Shown here piece after piece: positions 49,382-57,523 of a stretch of DNA of 64,000 bases. Positions within the stretch are counted from its first letter, which is position 1; each line of letters begins with the position of its first letter. The notes beneath the pieces were generated by a model. The model was not told where the DNA came from and made no database searches. It worked only from the letters and a program-made list of their open reading frames with translations. The position numbers and the translations under genes are program-made. The stretch is from Desulfarculales bacterium UBA696. GTDB lineage: Bacteria; Desulfobacterota; Syntrophobacteria; Syntrophobacterales; Syntrophobacteraceae. The DNA is taken from positions 185,214-249,213 of the forward strand of contig DBMO01000037.1 in NCBI GenBank assembly GCA_002298995.1, read 5' to 3'.

Positions 49382-51811
49382 TTATTTAAAAGCCACAGTC
49401 GCTACGACCTGGACATTCTTGCCGTCCCTCGTTGACGGGAAACTCCATTTCTCGATCTTTTCGCCGAGGCACTTCAGTGTTCCAGCTTCCATGCCCTTTG
49501 CCGAAATACGCACGTTCTTCACTGTGCCGCCGGGATCTATGGTAAATTCGATAGACAAAGCTGGTAAGGCTCCCTTCGCGCCGCTTTTGCGAACGCACTC
49601 AACGAGGGCCGAAAGGTCCTGTTCGATAAACATCCTCACAATTATTTCCGACAATTTGCCCTGGACTTTAAGGCTGACCAGCTCAGGCCTGATTTGGTGG
49701 AGTGCGTCTTCCTCCTGGGCGGGATGATTCGCGCCTGCTGCGTTTTTCCTCATATCCAGCGACGACAGGGCCTTGCTCTTATACTCGACGGCCGCCTCAG
49801 GTTTGCCCCTGGGAGGGGCGATTCCCGGAGAAGGGGGAGAGGGAGGGGCCATTGTTGCTTGCATGGCGGCTTCTCCGACGGCGTAATCCGAAGCCCCCTG
49901 CGGCAGCGGCAGCGGCTGTTTGACTGTACTTGAATCGCCGCTGGTGTTGCGGACCTGCGTATCGATTGCGATAAAAGATGTATAAGCGGTAAGGAGATTG
50001 TAGTTGAGGCCGAGGTTCGTAATCATGCCCACGCGCTCGTCTGTTTGGCGCAGCTTGTTATAGTCGCCAAGCTGGGTTATTCGCGAGCGAGCCCAAAGAT
50101 AGCGGAGGGCGGAGTTTTGCTCGAGAGGCTTTACCTGCGAGACGTCCAGTTTCTTTTCATACTTGTGCTCTCCGCTTATTCCCGAAAGGGTTATCTCACC
50201 CTGAGGTCTTCCCTTCCACTTGCCATGGATTATGACAGGGCGTTCGGCGAAAAGGTCCGGGACACCCGCGGGCTCGACATCGTAGGCCTCGAATTTCCCA
50301 AAATCGAGCCGCGTCTGGGTAAGCAGCGGGGATTTTATATAATTGCGAAATTTTTCAGCTGCCGCCGGTGCTTCCTCAGATTTTGTGATGACGAAGGGCT
50401 CTCCCTGGCCGATCCTTGCCATGCCTTCGATCAGGTGCCGGTTAACGCTTGTCCCGATGCCGAAGGGAAAGAAATTGGCGGTCCCGATAAGTTCACGCAT
50501 CAGATCGAACACTTCGGGCTCCACTGTAATGTAGCCGTCGGTTGCGATGACGATGGTGCGAGAAATGCCCTCGGTGCGTGGCAGAGTGAGCGCGCGCTTG
50601 AGCGCCGGGAGTAACTCGGTTCCACCTCCGCCATGCTGCTCCTCGATTAGCCTTATCGCGTGCTGGACGTTCTGCTCGTTTGCCGGAAGAGAGCGTTCCG
50701 AGAGTAGCTGTGATCCACCCGAGAACAGAAGCACATTAAAGGTGTCGGTTGGACGAAGTCCCGATGCTAGTTCCTTGAAGAGCTTTTTAGAGATATCGAG
50801 TGGAAACCCATACATCGATCCTGAAACATCCACTATGAATATGTACTCACGGGGAGGAATATCGGCGGATGTAACGCGCCTGGGCGGCTCCATCATGAGC
50901 AGGAAAAAATTCTCAACCGCACCTTCAAACAGAAGCAATCCGGAGGACACTTTGTTTCCGGAGAGCCTGTATTTAAGGATGTAGTCGTGGTTACCGGCAA
51001 ATTTTTCGGAAGGGTCGAGTTCTATATTAGCAAGATCTTTACTCTTGTAGCTGATCTTCACCTTGTGGGACGGGCTGGCCATTTCCTGGATATCCATGCC
51101 GGCTGATACATTTACCTTTATGTCGGAGGCGTAGGGCGGCGCTTCTCCCTGGTGCAGATATGGATTTTGAGACCATCTTTCGGATGCCGGAGCTTTGGAT
51201 TCCGGTGCATTCGAATACCTGGGGCCGACAACCGTCGGATAGGAGAATTCGTACGTCCCTTCGGTCGGGATAAGGATCTCCGTATAGCGCAGCTCCGTTT
51301 TGATCTCGTCTCCCGGCATGATGTTTGCCACATTCATCTGGAATACGTTCGGACGTTCCTGCTCCAGAAGGGATGCGCTCTTTCCCTGCTGTTTTGCCTG
51401 CTCGTAGGCCTGGCGCGCTTCCTCCCGCTTCTGTATCTGCGCTGTTATGATCCGCTCCCCGATTGTCATTTTCATGCCGTAAACGGCTGCCCTTGTAGAA
51501 GCCGGGAAGACGTAGATCGCCTCGATGGGCTTTTTGCCTTCATTTTTATATACCTGGGTAACAATGATGTCTGCGATCACCCCGGATATGTTCACAATTG
51601 CGGAGGTGGATTTCAGTGGAAGCTGATCAATTGACGAGTCGTCGGATTTTACGAAGAAATAGGGAGAAAGTGTTTTGTCGGTGGGGCTGGCGGATGCTGA
51701 ACCAAGCGTCTGGGCGAGTGCTATGCCCTGCGAACTATAGAATGGAAGCACCGCAAGCGCGATTAATGTCAAAATTGCCCTCTTTGCGAATTGAATGACT
51801 GAACTCTTCAT
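49382..51811 (-). CDS. Exported VIT/VWA-domain protein with TonB-like C-terminal domain
   Basis: An 809-residue protein with a signal peptide (AILTLIALAVLPFYSSQGIALAQ). A VIT domain (about 65-200) carries VTQVYKNEGKKPIEAIYVFP and GERIITAQIQKREEARQAYE. The VWA domain begins near 320 with the MIDAS motif DVSGSM at D328. After a Pro/Ala-rich segment (PPSPPSPGIAPP), the last 90 residues (GGTVKNVRISAKG, ending VQVVATVAFK) resemble the AgmX/TonB-like C-terminal domain of myxobacterial proteins. Role unknown; VIT/VWA proteins commonly mediate protein-protein contact. It is the last gene of an ECF sigma/anti-sigma run, so it may be a sensor or a target. Confidence 0.82.
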   Translation of the reverse strand: MKSSVIQFAKRAILTLIALAVLPFYSSQGIALAQTLGSASASPTDKTLSPYFFVKSDDSSIDQLPLKSTSAIVNISGVIADIIVTQVYKNEGKKPIEAIYVFPASTRAAVYGMKMTIGERIITAQIQKREEARQAYEQAKQQGKSASLLEQERPNVFQMNVANIMPGDEIKTELRYTEILIPTEGTYEFSYPTVVGPRYSNAPESKAPASERWSQNPYLHQGEAPPYASDIKVNVSAGMDIQEMASPSHKVKISYKSKDLANIELDPSEKFAGNHDYILKYRLSGNKVSSGLLLFEGAVENFFLLMMEPPRRVTSADIPPREYIFIVDVSGSMYGFPLDISKKLFKELASGLRPTDTFNVLLFSGGSQLLSERSLPANEQNVQHAIRLIEEQHGGGGTELLPALKRALTLPRTEGISRTIVIATDGYITVEPEVFDLMRELIGTANFFPFGIGTSVNRHLIEGMARIGQGEPFVITKSEEAPAAAEKFRNYIKSPLLTQTRLDFGKFEAYDVEPAGVPDLFAERPVIIHGKWKGRPQGEITLSGISGEHKYEKKLDVSQVKPLEQNSALRYLWARSRITQLGDYNKLRQTDERVGMITNLGLNYNLLTAYTSFIAIDTQVRNTSGDSSTVKQPLPLPQGASDYAVGEAAMQATMAPPSPPSPGIAPPRGKPEAAVEYKSKALSSLDMRKNAAGANHPAQEEDALHQIRPELVSLKVQGKLSEIIVRMFIEQDLSALVECVRKSGAKGALPALSIEFTIDPGGTVKNVRISAKGMEAGTLKCLGEKIEKWSFPSTRDGKNVQVVATVAFK

Positions 51812-51898
51812 TTGCGTCCCCTTCCTTTTGCGGGTTGATTTTGCCCTTCACCCCCTTTGACAAGGGACGTGCAAAAAGGTTCCGATATTTTTTTCGAC

Positions 51899-53008
51899 TT
51901 AACTGCCTTGGTTGAAAATTATTGAAATCCTGATAGGCAAATCAGCTTGTGGCGGCGGTTCCTGGGGCGATTCGCCGTGGAAGTCTATTTCACCGAACCG
52001 GCGCAGCTGAACGAGAAAAGCTTCATAGTTATGGGCCGGTATTTCAGCCAGAATGGAAACCTGTTTTTCGGCATCGGCTGTGGACTGCTCGCTTATGATC
52101 TCTCCATTTGAAAGCAGCACGAGGCGCTTTACCTCCGAGAACGCACGGCGCGTGGGATCCATTAGCGAGCGATCTGCCGGTTTCACGCTTTCTTTTCCGG
52201 GACGAGCCCTTGAGATACTTTTCTCCATAGGCGGCGCGCTCGAAGCCACAGAGGGCTCTTCCGCCTTATCAAGTATGGCAGGGGCAGTTGAGGATTTTCC
52301 AGAAGAGGAATCATGTGGGATTTTAAGTGTAAGGACCACCGGCTCCGGCTGGCGCTCTTCTTCACGCGGTTGCAAATGCGTATTTGCATTAGGAGAAGCC
52401 TGCCCGGGGGCGTTGTATTGCATTATCTTGCCGCCGGCCCTTTGCTTCGGTTTTGAAGGAGCGGGCGAGGATTGCAAGTCTGGAGACCCTGGAGCGATCA
52501 CGGGATCGGAAGATCCGGCCGGGGCTGAAGCCGCCAATTTGGGAGAATCCGGAGAACCGGACGCAGGGTACTTAAAATTATCGGCCGGAGCGGCTGGAGG
52601 GGCGAGCGCAGGGGAGGGCATGGGAGAAGGTGTCCATAGCTCTTTTTGAAAATGGGTCTCCCTTAGGGCAACCTGCGCCGCAACTACCACCACGACTACC
52701 GCGGCGGCGGATGCAGCCAGTTTGTAAAGAGGGGCTTCTCCAAACATCCGGAGGAAAGCATTGCGGGCTTTCCCGATGGCGCTGGGGCCTTTAAGCCTTT
52801 TGCGGACCTTTTCCAGGAAATCAGCAGGTGCGCTAACCCCGGGAAGCGCGCTTAGATCTTTCAGCAGGGAGGTAAGGGCATCGTATTGTGCCGCGCAAGA
52901 CTTGCACCCTGCCAGGTGTTTTTTGAATTCAGCCCTAAACTGAGCGGGAATGTCAGCTTCGACGCCGGCGCTATCATAGATTATTTTTCTTGCCTGAGAG
53001 CATTCCAT
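51899..53008 (-). CDS. Membrane anti-sigma factor with zinc-finger N-terminus
   Basis: A 369-residue protein. The N-terminal ZAS-type zinc finger has C3, H31, C35 and C38 (HLAGCKSC). One membrane segment rich in Val lies around 90-110 (AASAAAVVVVVVAAQVAL). A long Pro/Ala/Ser-rich periplasmic linker follows, then a C-terminal domain (VSILAEIPAHNYEAFLVQL) that may sense a signal or bind a partner. Anti-sigma factors of this type hold the cognate ECF sigma at the membrane. The ATG at 53008 (MECSQARKI, with GAGGA upstream) is preferred to GTG 53023, which overlaps the sigma stop. Confidence 0.85.
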   Translation of the reverse strand: MECSQARKIIYDSAGVEADIPAQFRAEFKKHLAGCKSCAAQYDALTSLLKDLSALPGVSAPADFLEKVRKRLKGPSAIGKARNAFLRMFGEAPLYKLAASAAAVVVVVVAAQVALRETHFQKELWTPSPMPSPALAPPAAPADNFKYPASGSPDSPKLAASAPAGSSDPVIAPGSPDLQSSPAPSKPKQRAGGKIMQYNAPGQASPNANTHLQPREEERQPEPVVLTLKIPHDSSSGKSSTAPAILDKAEEPSVASSAPPMEKSISRARPGKESVKPADRSLMDPTRRAFSEVKRLVLLSNGEIISEQSTADAEKQVSILAEIPAHNYEAFLVQLRRFGEIDFHGESPQEPPPQADLPIRISIIFNQGS

Positions 53009-53019
53009 GGGGTTTCCTC

Positions 53020-53646
53020 TCACGCTCCCCTGAGCTTCTTGTGGAGCCGTGCCCTGGCGCGGGCAAGCTTCGATTTAAGCGTACCGAGATTATATCCTGT
53101 TATCCTGGTAATCTCATCGTAGGAAAGCTCTTCAACGTGGCGCAAAACGATAACCGTCCTGTAGTCGTAGGGAAGGGAGTCGATAGCGGATTGAATGAGG
53201 GCATCCCTTTCCTTTTCGCTGATGAGCACAAGAGGGGACGGCGCGACATCCTCGATTTCGAATTCCTCCTGATCGTCATCACACGATGATGCACTGCGCC
53301 CGAACCTCAGGGCCTTTTTCCAGAAGCGGTACTCGGCCGAATTTCGCCTGTTCTTGCAGGTGTTTACGGCAATAGTGAAAAGCCAGGTTGAAAAGCTCGA
53401 TTCGAGCCTGAAGCCGGCAATCGAGCGAAAGACCTTCACAAAAGTTTCCTGGGCGCACTCCTCGGCGTCTCCGCGATCCCCCATCAGTCGGCAGCAGAGG
53501 CTAAAGACCCGGTCTTTGTGGCGCAGCACCAGCCTGTCGAGCGCCCCGCGATCCCCCGCAAGGTAAGCCGCTATATCCGCTCTGTCTTCACGCTGCTCCG
53601 CGCCTGGTTCAATATCAGGCATTTCACTCACACCAGGTTTAGACAA
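53020..53646 (-). CDS. ECF-family RNA polymerase sigma factor
   Basis: The 208 residues contain sigma region 2 (HKDRVFSLCCRLMGDRGDAE, ETFVKVFRSI, STWLFTIAVNTCKNRRN) and region 4 (LPYDYRTVIVLRHVEELSYD, LGTLKSKLARARARLHKKL). The acidic linker between them (DDDQEEFEIED) is longer than usual. It is adjacent to its anti-sigma factor, with stop and start 11 bp apart. The regulon is not visible, but autoregulation of the sigma/anti-sigma/VIT-VWA run is likely. Confidence 0.93.
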   Translation of the reverse strand: MSKPGVSEMPDIEPGAEQREDRADIAAYLAGDRGALDRLVLRHKDRVFSLCCRLMGDRGDAEECAQETFVKVFRSIAGFRLESSFSTWLFTIAVNTCKNRRNSAEYRFWKKALRFGRSASSCDDDQEEFEIEDVAPSPLVLISEKERDALIQSAIDSLPYDYRTVIVLRHVEELSYDEITRITGYNLGTLKSKLARARARLHKKLRGA

Positions 53647-53816
53647 TCAATGGTCCGAAAAGTTCCACATGGGACTCGAACGATCTCAATCAAACACGCG
53701 CAGTTTGCAGGCATGGGATACCAACGGGGTCAATACTCAGAAAAACCTTGCCCGTATGAAGCCCCGACCCGCTAAGTACGGCTGGAATTTCAGCCTTAAC
53801 GTGATTTCCACCCCTG

Positions 53817-53849
53817 CGTAACACAAACGTAACAGAGCTTTCGTATTAA
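53817..53849 (+). promoter_or_regulatory. Pho-box-like direct repeat and -10 of pstS
   Basis: CGTAACA at 53817-53823 and again at 53828-53834 are exact direct repeats with an 11-bp period, followed 9 nt later by TATTAA (53844-53849). The 11-bp spacing is that of PhoB binding units. The same heptamer, in the same orientation to the gene, occurs before phoB. Confidence 0.7.
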
Positions 53850-53915
53850 CTGTATAGCTATTTTTTGATGAATCTATTGTTACACGCATTTGAGATGAAA
53901 ACGGAGGGAATGAGT

Positions 53916-54731
53916 ATGAGGTTAAAGTTTTTCTTTTTGGCGGTTCTGCTTGCCGCATGTTTTACGTCGGGGACGGTCCTCGCCGAATCTATCAAGATCG
54001 ACGGCTCGACAACGGTTCTGCCGGTAGCGCAAAAGGTTGCCGAAGCCTACATGAAGGAGCATCCCGAAGTTAATATAGCCGTCTCGGGGGGCGGCTCGGG
54101 CAACGGGATAAAGGCGCTGATTGACGCTGCAACCGATATCGCCGACAGCTCCAGGTTCATGAAGAATGAGGAAGTCAAACTTGCGGTCGACAAGGGAACC
54201 TATCCTGTTCCGTTCGCGATTGCCCATGACTGCATTATCCCGATTGTAAACCCATCTCATCCGTTGAACAACGTTACCATGGATCAGCTAAAGGGTATTT
54301 ACACCGGAGAAATAAAGAACTGGAAAGAGTTGGGCGGCCCTGACGGAGCCATCGTCGTGATATCACGCGACACCTCCTCGGGAACATACGAGGTCTGGGA
54401 AGAGAAAGTCCTGAAAGGGGCACGCGTCTTTCCCGGCGCTCTTCTCCAAGCTTCGAGCGGAGCCATAGTGCAGGCGGTATCGAAAAACAAGAATGCAATC
54501 GGCTACGTCGGCATCGGATACCTGGACAAGAGCGTTAAAGGCATCAGCGTCAATGGGATTCCGGGCACAGAGGAAACTACGTTAAACGGGACTTTCGCGA
54601 TCTCTCGCCCTCTTTTCATGTTTACGCGCGGCTGGCCCAGCGGTGACACTCTCAAGTTCATCAATTTCGTTTTGCATCCTCAGAGAGGGCAGAAATACGT
54701 GAAAGAAGCGGGATTTGTTCCGCTCTATTAG
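53916..54731 (+). CDS. pstS: Phosphate ABC transporter substrate-binding protein PstS
   Basis: A 271-residue periplasmic binding protein. The N-terminal signal peptide runs RLKFFFLAVLLAACFTSGTVLA. The mature protein begins with IKIDGSTTVLPVAQKVAEAY, and the ligand-site motifs GGSGNGIKALIDAATDI and SRDTSSGTYEVWEE are present. An LAAC sequence might also be read as a lipobox. ATG 53916 with GGAGG 8 nt upstream is chosen over 53910, which is too close to it. It is followed by pstC and pstA. Confidence 0.95.
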   Translation: MRLKFFFLAVLLAACFTSGTVLAESIKIDGSTTVLPVAQKVAEAYMKEHPEVNIAVSGGGSGNGIKALIDAATDIADSSRFMKNEEVKLAVDKGTYPVPFAIAHDCIIPIVNPSHPLNNVTMDQLKGIYTGEIKNWKELGGPDGAIVVISRDTSSGTYEVWEEKVLKGARVFPGALLQASSGAIVQAVSKNKNAIGYVGIGYLDKSVKGISVNGIPGTEETTLNGTFAISRPLFMFTRGWPSGDTLKFINFVLHPQRGQKYVKEAGFVPLY

Positions 54732-54803
54732 TGCAGTCGATTTGACAATGACCTCCAATTCACCTCTCCCCAGCCGAGAGAGGTGAATGGTCTGGAGTTA
54801 GTG

Positions 54804-55697
54804 ATGGCAGTCAGCCGGCAAATGAGAGAGCGGTTGATCCGCAGATTTTTTCTGGTGACCGCGTCTTCTTCTATCCTCGTTCTTGCAATGATCCTTCTCT
54901 TTCTTTTCACTGAAGGGGCGCCGATTTTTCGGATGGTGTCGGTGAAAGGATTTCTGTTTGGCAGCGAATGGTATCCAACGAGTTCACCTCCCGATTTCGG
55001 CATTTTCCCCCTCCTTATCGCTTCAATTGCGGTTACCCTGCTGTCCGGGGTCATTGCCGTCCCTCTTGGAGTAATGACAGCGGCTTTTCTTTCCGAGATA
55101 GCTTCGGCCGGGGTCAGGGAGATAGTGAAGCCGGTCGTCGAACTGCTGGCCGCGTTGCCTTCAGTTGTGATCGGCTTTTTCGGCATGGTGATTGTCGCTC
55201 CTTTTCTCCAGGATCACTTCGATATGTCCACCGGGCTGAATTTGTTCAATGCATCGTTGATGCTGGCATTCATGTCGATTCCGACCATATGCAGCATATC
55301 GGAGGATGCAATTTTTTCCGTTCCGAGAGACCTCAGGGAGGCATCTCTCGCCCTCGGGGCAACCCAGTGGGAAACGATCTTCCGAGTGGTTTTGCCTGCG
55401 TCGTTATCTGGCATCAGCACGGCCGTTATCCTCGGGATGTCCCGCGCAATTGGTGAAACAATGGTCGTGCTTATGGTCGCGGGGGGCGCAGCTCTCATTC
55501 CGGGGTCGATTTTCGATCCTGTAAGGCCAATGCCGGCAAGCATTGCGGCGGAAATGGCCGAAGCGCCGTTCGGCGGTGCTCATTACCACGCTCTTTTTGC
55601 AATAGGCGTAGTACTTTTCCTCTTTACAATGGCCTTCAACCTCGTGGCCGACCATATTGCCGTGAAACATAAGCAGGTGGGTGCGGCAACTCTTTAG
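54804..55697 (+). CDS. pstC: Phosphate ABC transporter permease PstC
   Basis: A 297-residue permease with about six membrane segments. The EAA loop is REASLALGATQWETIFRVVLP, and ALPSVVIGFFGM and SRAIGETMVVLMVAGG are characteristic. PstC forms the inner-membrane channel with PstA. ATG 54804 with GGAG upstream is preferred; GTG 54801 and 54783 are alternatives. The gap to pstS is 72 bp. Confidence 0.95.
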   Translation: MAVSRQMRERLIRRFFLVTASSSILVLAMILLFLFTEGAPIFRMVSVKGFLFGSEWYPTSSPPDFGIFPLLIASIAVTLLSGVIAVPLGVMTAAFLSEIASAGVREIVKPVVELLAALPSVVIGFFGMVIVAPFLQDHFDMSTGLNLFNASLMLAFMSIPTICSISEDAIFSVPRDLREASLALGATQWETIFRVVLPASLSGISTAVILGMSRAIGETMVVLMVAGGAALIPGSIFDPVRPMPASIAAEMAEAPFGGAHYHALFAIGVVLFLFTMAFNLVADHIAVKHKQVGAATL

Positions 55698-55712
55698 GGC
55701 CCGAAAATTGTT

Positions 55713-56708
55713 ATGGAAATGCAGGATGATCGGACGTTGAATCGCATTCACACACGCTCAGACTCGACGAGTCTTCAGAATCCCGGTTTGATGGAGGAAG
55801 AGTGCCCCAGGGCCGTCAAGCCTGAAAAGCCGGTAAAGCGGCCGCTTTTCAAATCGACCCGGCGGCGGCGCATGCTGCAAAGCGGGGTATTCGGCCTGTT
55901 CCGAGCCGCGGCCGCGCTTAACGCGGCGGCTCTCGTCATAATAGTCGGCTTTCTTGTAGTAAACGGCTGGCGCGCCATAAATTGGACCTTCCTCACTCAG
56001 GCGCCGACCGATTCAATGACCAAAGGCGGTATCATGCCCTGCATTATGGGCACCATAATGCTAAGTGTTGGTGCAATGGTTGTGGCTTTCCCGTGGGGAA
56101 TAGCCTCGGCCGTATACCTCCACGAATACGCCAGGCCCGGCGCGGGGCTGCGGATCATCAGGCTTGGCATAGGCAACTTGGCGGGCGTTCCCTCCGTTGT
56201 CTTCGGGCTGTTCGGACTGGCCTTCTTCGTGACTTGGTGCAAGATGGGGGTAAGCGTAGTATCGGGAATCCTGACCCTTGGCGTGCTTATCCTGCCGGTG
56301 ATAATAGGAACAGCCGAGGAGGCCCTGCGGGCCGTGCCGGCGACCTACAGGGAAGCATCGCTGGCGCTCGGGGCAACCAAGTGGCAGACCATATACCGCG
56401 TCGTTTTGCCGGCTGCCTTTCCAACAATGCTGACTGGCTCCATTCTTGGAATCAGCCGCGCCGCCGGCGAGACGGCAGCGATAATGTTCACTGCCGCGGT
56501 CTTTTTCACGCGCCACTTGCCGACTTCTCCCCTGGACCCCGTGATGGCGTTGCCCTACCACATATATGTTCTTGCAACTGCTGGCACCAATATTGAAGCG
56601 ACGCGGCCACTGCAGTACGGTAGCGCGGTTGTACTGATCACGCTGGTATTCGGAATGAATATGATCGCAATCTATTATAGGGCAAAGATGCGAAAGGTGA
56701 GGCGTTAG
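55713..56708 (+). CDS. pstA: Phosphate ABC transporter permease PstA
   Basis: A 331-residue permease with the EAA loop REASLALGATKWQTIYRVVLP and the PstA-type GVPSVVFGLFGLAFFV. An unusually long, charged N-terminus of about 65 residues precedes the first membrane segment. The start is uncertain: an internal ATG (MEEECPRAV, residue 27) would shorten this. It ends the plus-strand pstSCA unit; pstB is not next to it but on the opposite strand. Confidence 0.94.
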   Translation: MEMQDDRTLNRIHTRSDSTSLQNPGLMEEECPRAVKPEKPVKRPLFKSTRRRRMLQSGVFGLFRAAAALNAAALVIIVGFLVVNGWRAINWTFLTQAPTDSMTKGGIMPCIMGTIMLSVGAMVVAFPWGIASAVYLHEYARPGAGLRIIRLGIGNLAGVPSVVFGLFGLAFFVTWCKMGVSVVSGILTLGVLILPVIIGTAEEALRAVPATYREASLALGATKWQTIYRVVLPAAFPTMLTGSILGISRAAGETAAIMFTAAVFFTRHLPTSPLDPVMALPYHIYVLATAGTNIEATRPLQYGSAVVLITLVFGMNMIAIYYRAKMRKVRR

Positions 56709-56717
56709 GGGAGAGGG

Positions 56718-56739
56718 GGTCTCAATTTCTTTTGAGACC
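56718..56739. terminator. Hairpin between convergent pstA and pstB
   Basis: GGTCTCAA-TTTCTT-TTGAGACC, a perfect 8-bp stem in the 46-bp gap between the two convergent stops. It could end both transcripts, although the T tracts are short. Confidence 0.6.
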
Positions 56740-56754
56740 GCATGCTACTTTAAT

Positions 56755-57513
56755 CTATCCGAAGCGCCCCGTTATATAGTCTTCGGTCTGGCGATTCTTG
56801 GGGGTCGTGAAAAGCCTCTCGGTCTTATCCATTTCAATCAGACTGCCAATGTAGAAAAAGGCTGTGGCATCAGAGACGCGTGCTGCCTGCTGCATGTTAT
56901 GCGTGACAATGACTATGGTGTAATCCTGTTTTAGTTGCTGGATCAGGTCTTCGATTTTCTGGGTCGCAATGGGGTCGAGGGCGGATGCCGGCTCGTCCAT
57001 AAGGAGCACTTCAGGTTCGACCGCCAGGGCGCGGGCTATGCACAATCTTTGCTGCTGACCGCCCGAGAGCCCGAGCGCCGACTCTTCAAGCCTGTCTTTA
57101 ACCTCGTCCCACAGGGCTGAATTGCGAAGGCTCTGCTCCACTCTTTCGAAGAGAAAAGATTTGTCCTTAACGCCGTTTACCCTCAATCCGTAGGCAACGT
57201 TTTCAAAAATCGTCTTTGGAAAAGGGTTGGGTTTCTGAAAAACCATGCCGACCTTGCGCCTCAATTCAACCACATCCACGCCCTGACCGTAGATATTAAG
57301 GTCGTCTAAGAGTATCTCCCCCTCGACTCGTGCGTATGGTATCAGGTCGTTCATACGATTAAGGCAGCGTAGGAACGTGCTCTTCCCACACCCCGAAGGA
57401 CCGATTAGCGCCGTTACCTGCTTCTCGTGGATGTCGAGCGTTATGTCATAGAGCGCCTGAGAATTGGCGTAAAAGAAACTGAGCTTTCTGGTGGATACTT
57501 TGATCTTGTTCAT
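56755..57513 (-). CDS. pstB: Phosphate ABC transporter ATPase PstB
   Basis: A 252-residue ABC ATPase. Walker A is GPSGCGKST, the signature LSGGQQQRLCIARALA, Walker B LLMDEPASALDP and the H-loop THNMQQAARVSD. The FFYANSQAL opening and NDLIPYARVEG region are PstB-specific. ATG 57513 (MNKIKVSTRKLSFF) is preferred over one at 57564 that overlaps phoR. It is transcribed with phoB-phoR, convergent to pstSCA. Confidence 0.95.
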   Translation of the reverse strand: MNKIKVSTRKLSFFYANSQALYDITLDIHEKQVTALIGPSGCGKSTFLRCLNRMNDLIPYARVEGEILLDDLNIYGQGVDVVELRRKVGMVFQKPNPFPKTIFENVAYGLRVNGVKDKSFLFERVEQSLRNSALWDEVKDRLEESALGLSGGQQQRLCIARALAVEPEVLLMDEPASALDPIATQKIEDLIQQLKQDYTIVIVTHNMQQAARVSDATAFFYIGSLIEMDKTERLFTTPKNRQTEDYITGRFG

Positions 57514-57523
57514 TGCGAGATCT

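Noticed and set aside
53656..53690. Sequence resembling a tRNA T-arm (ACTCGAACGATCT)
   Set aside because: No cloverleaf could be drawn around it and no acceptor stem is present.
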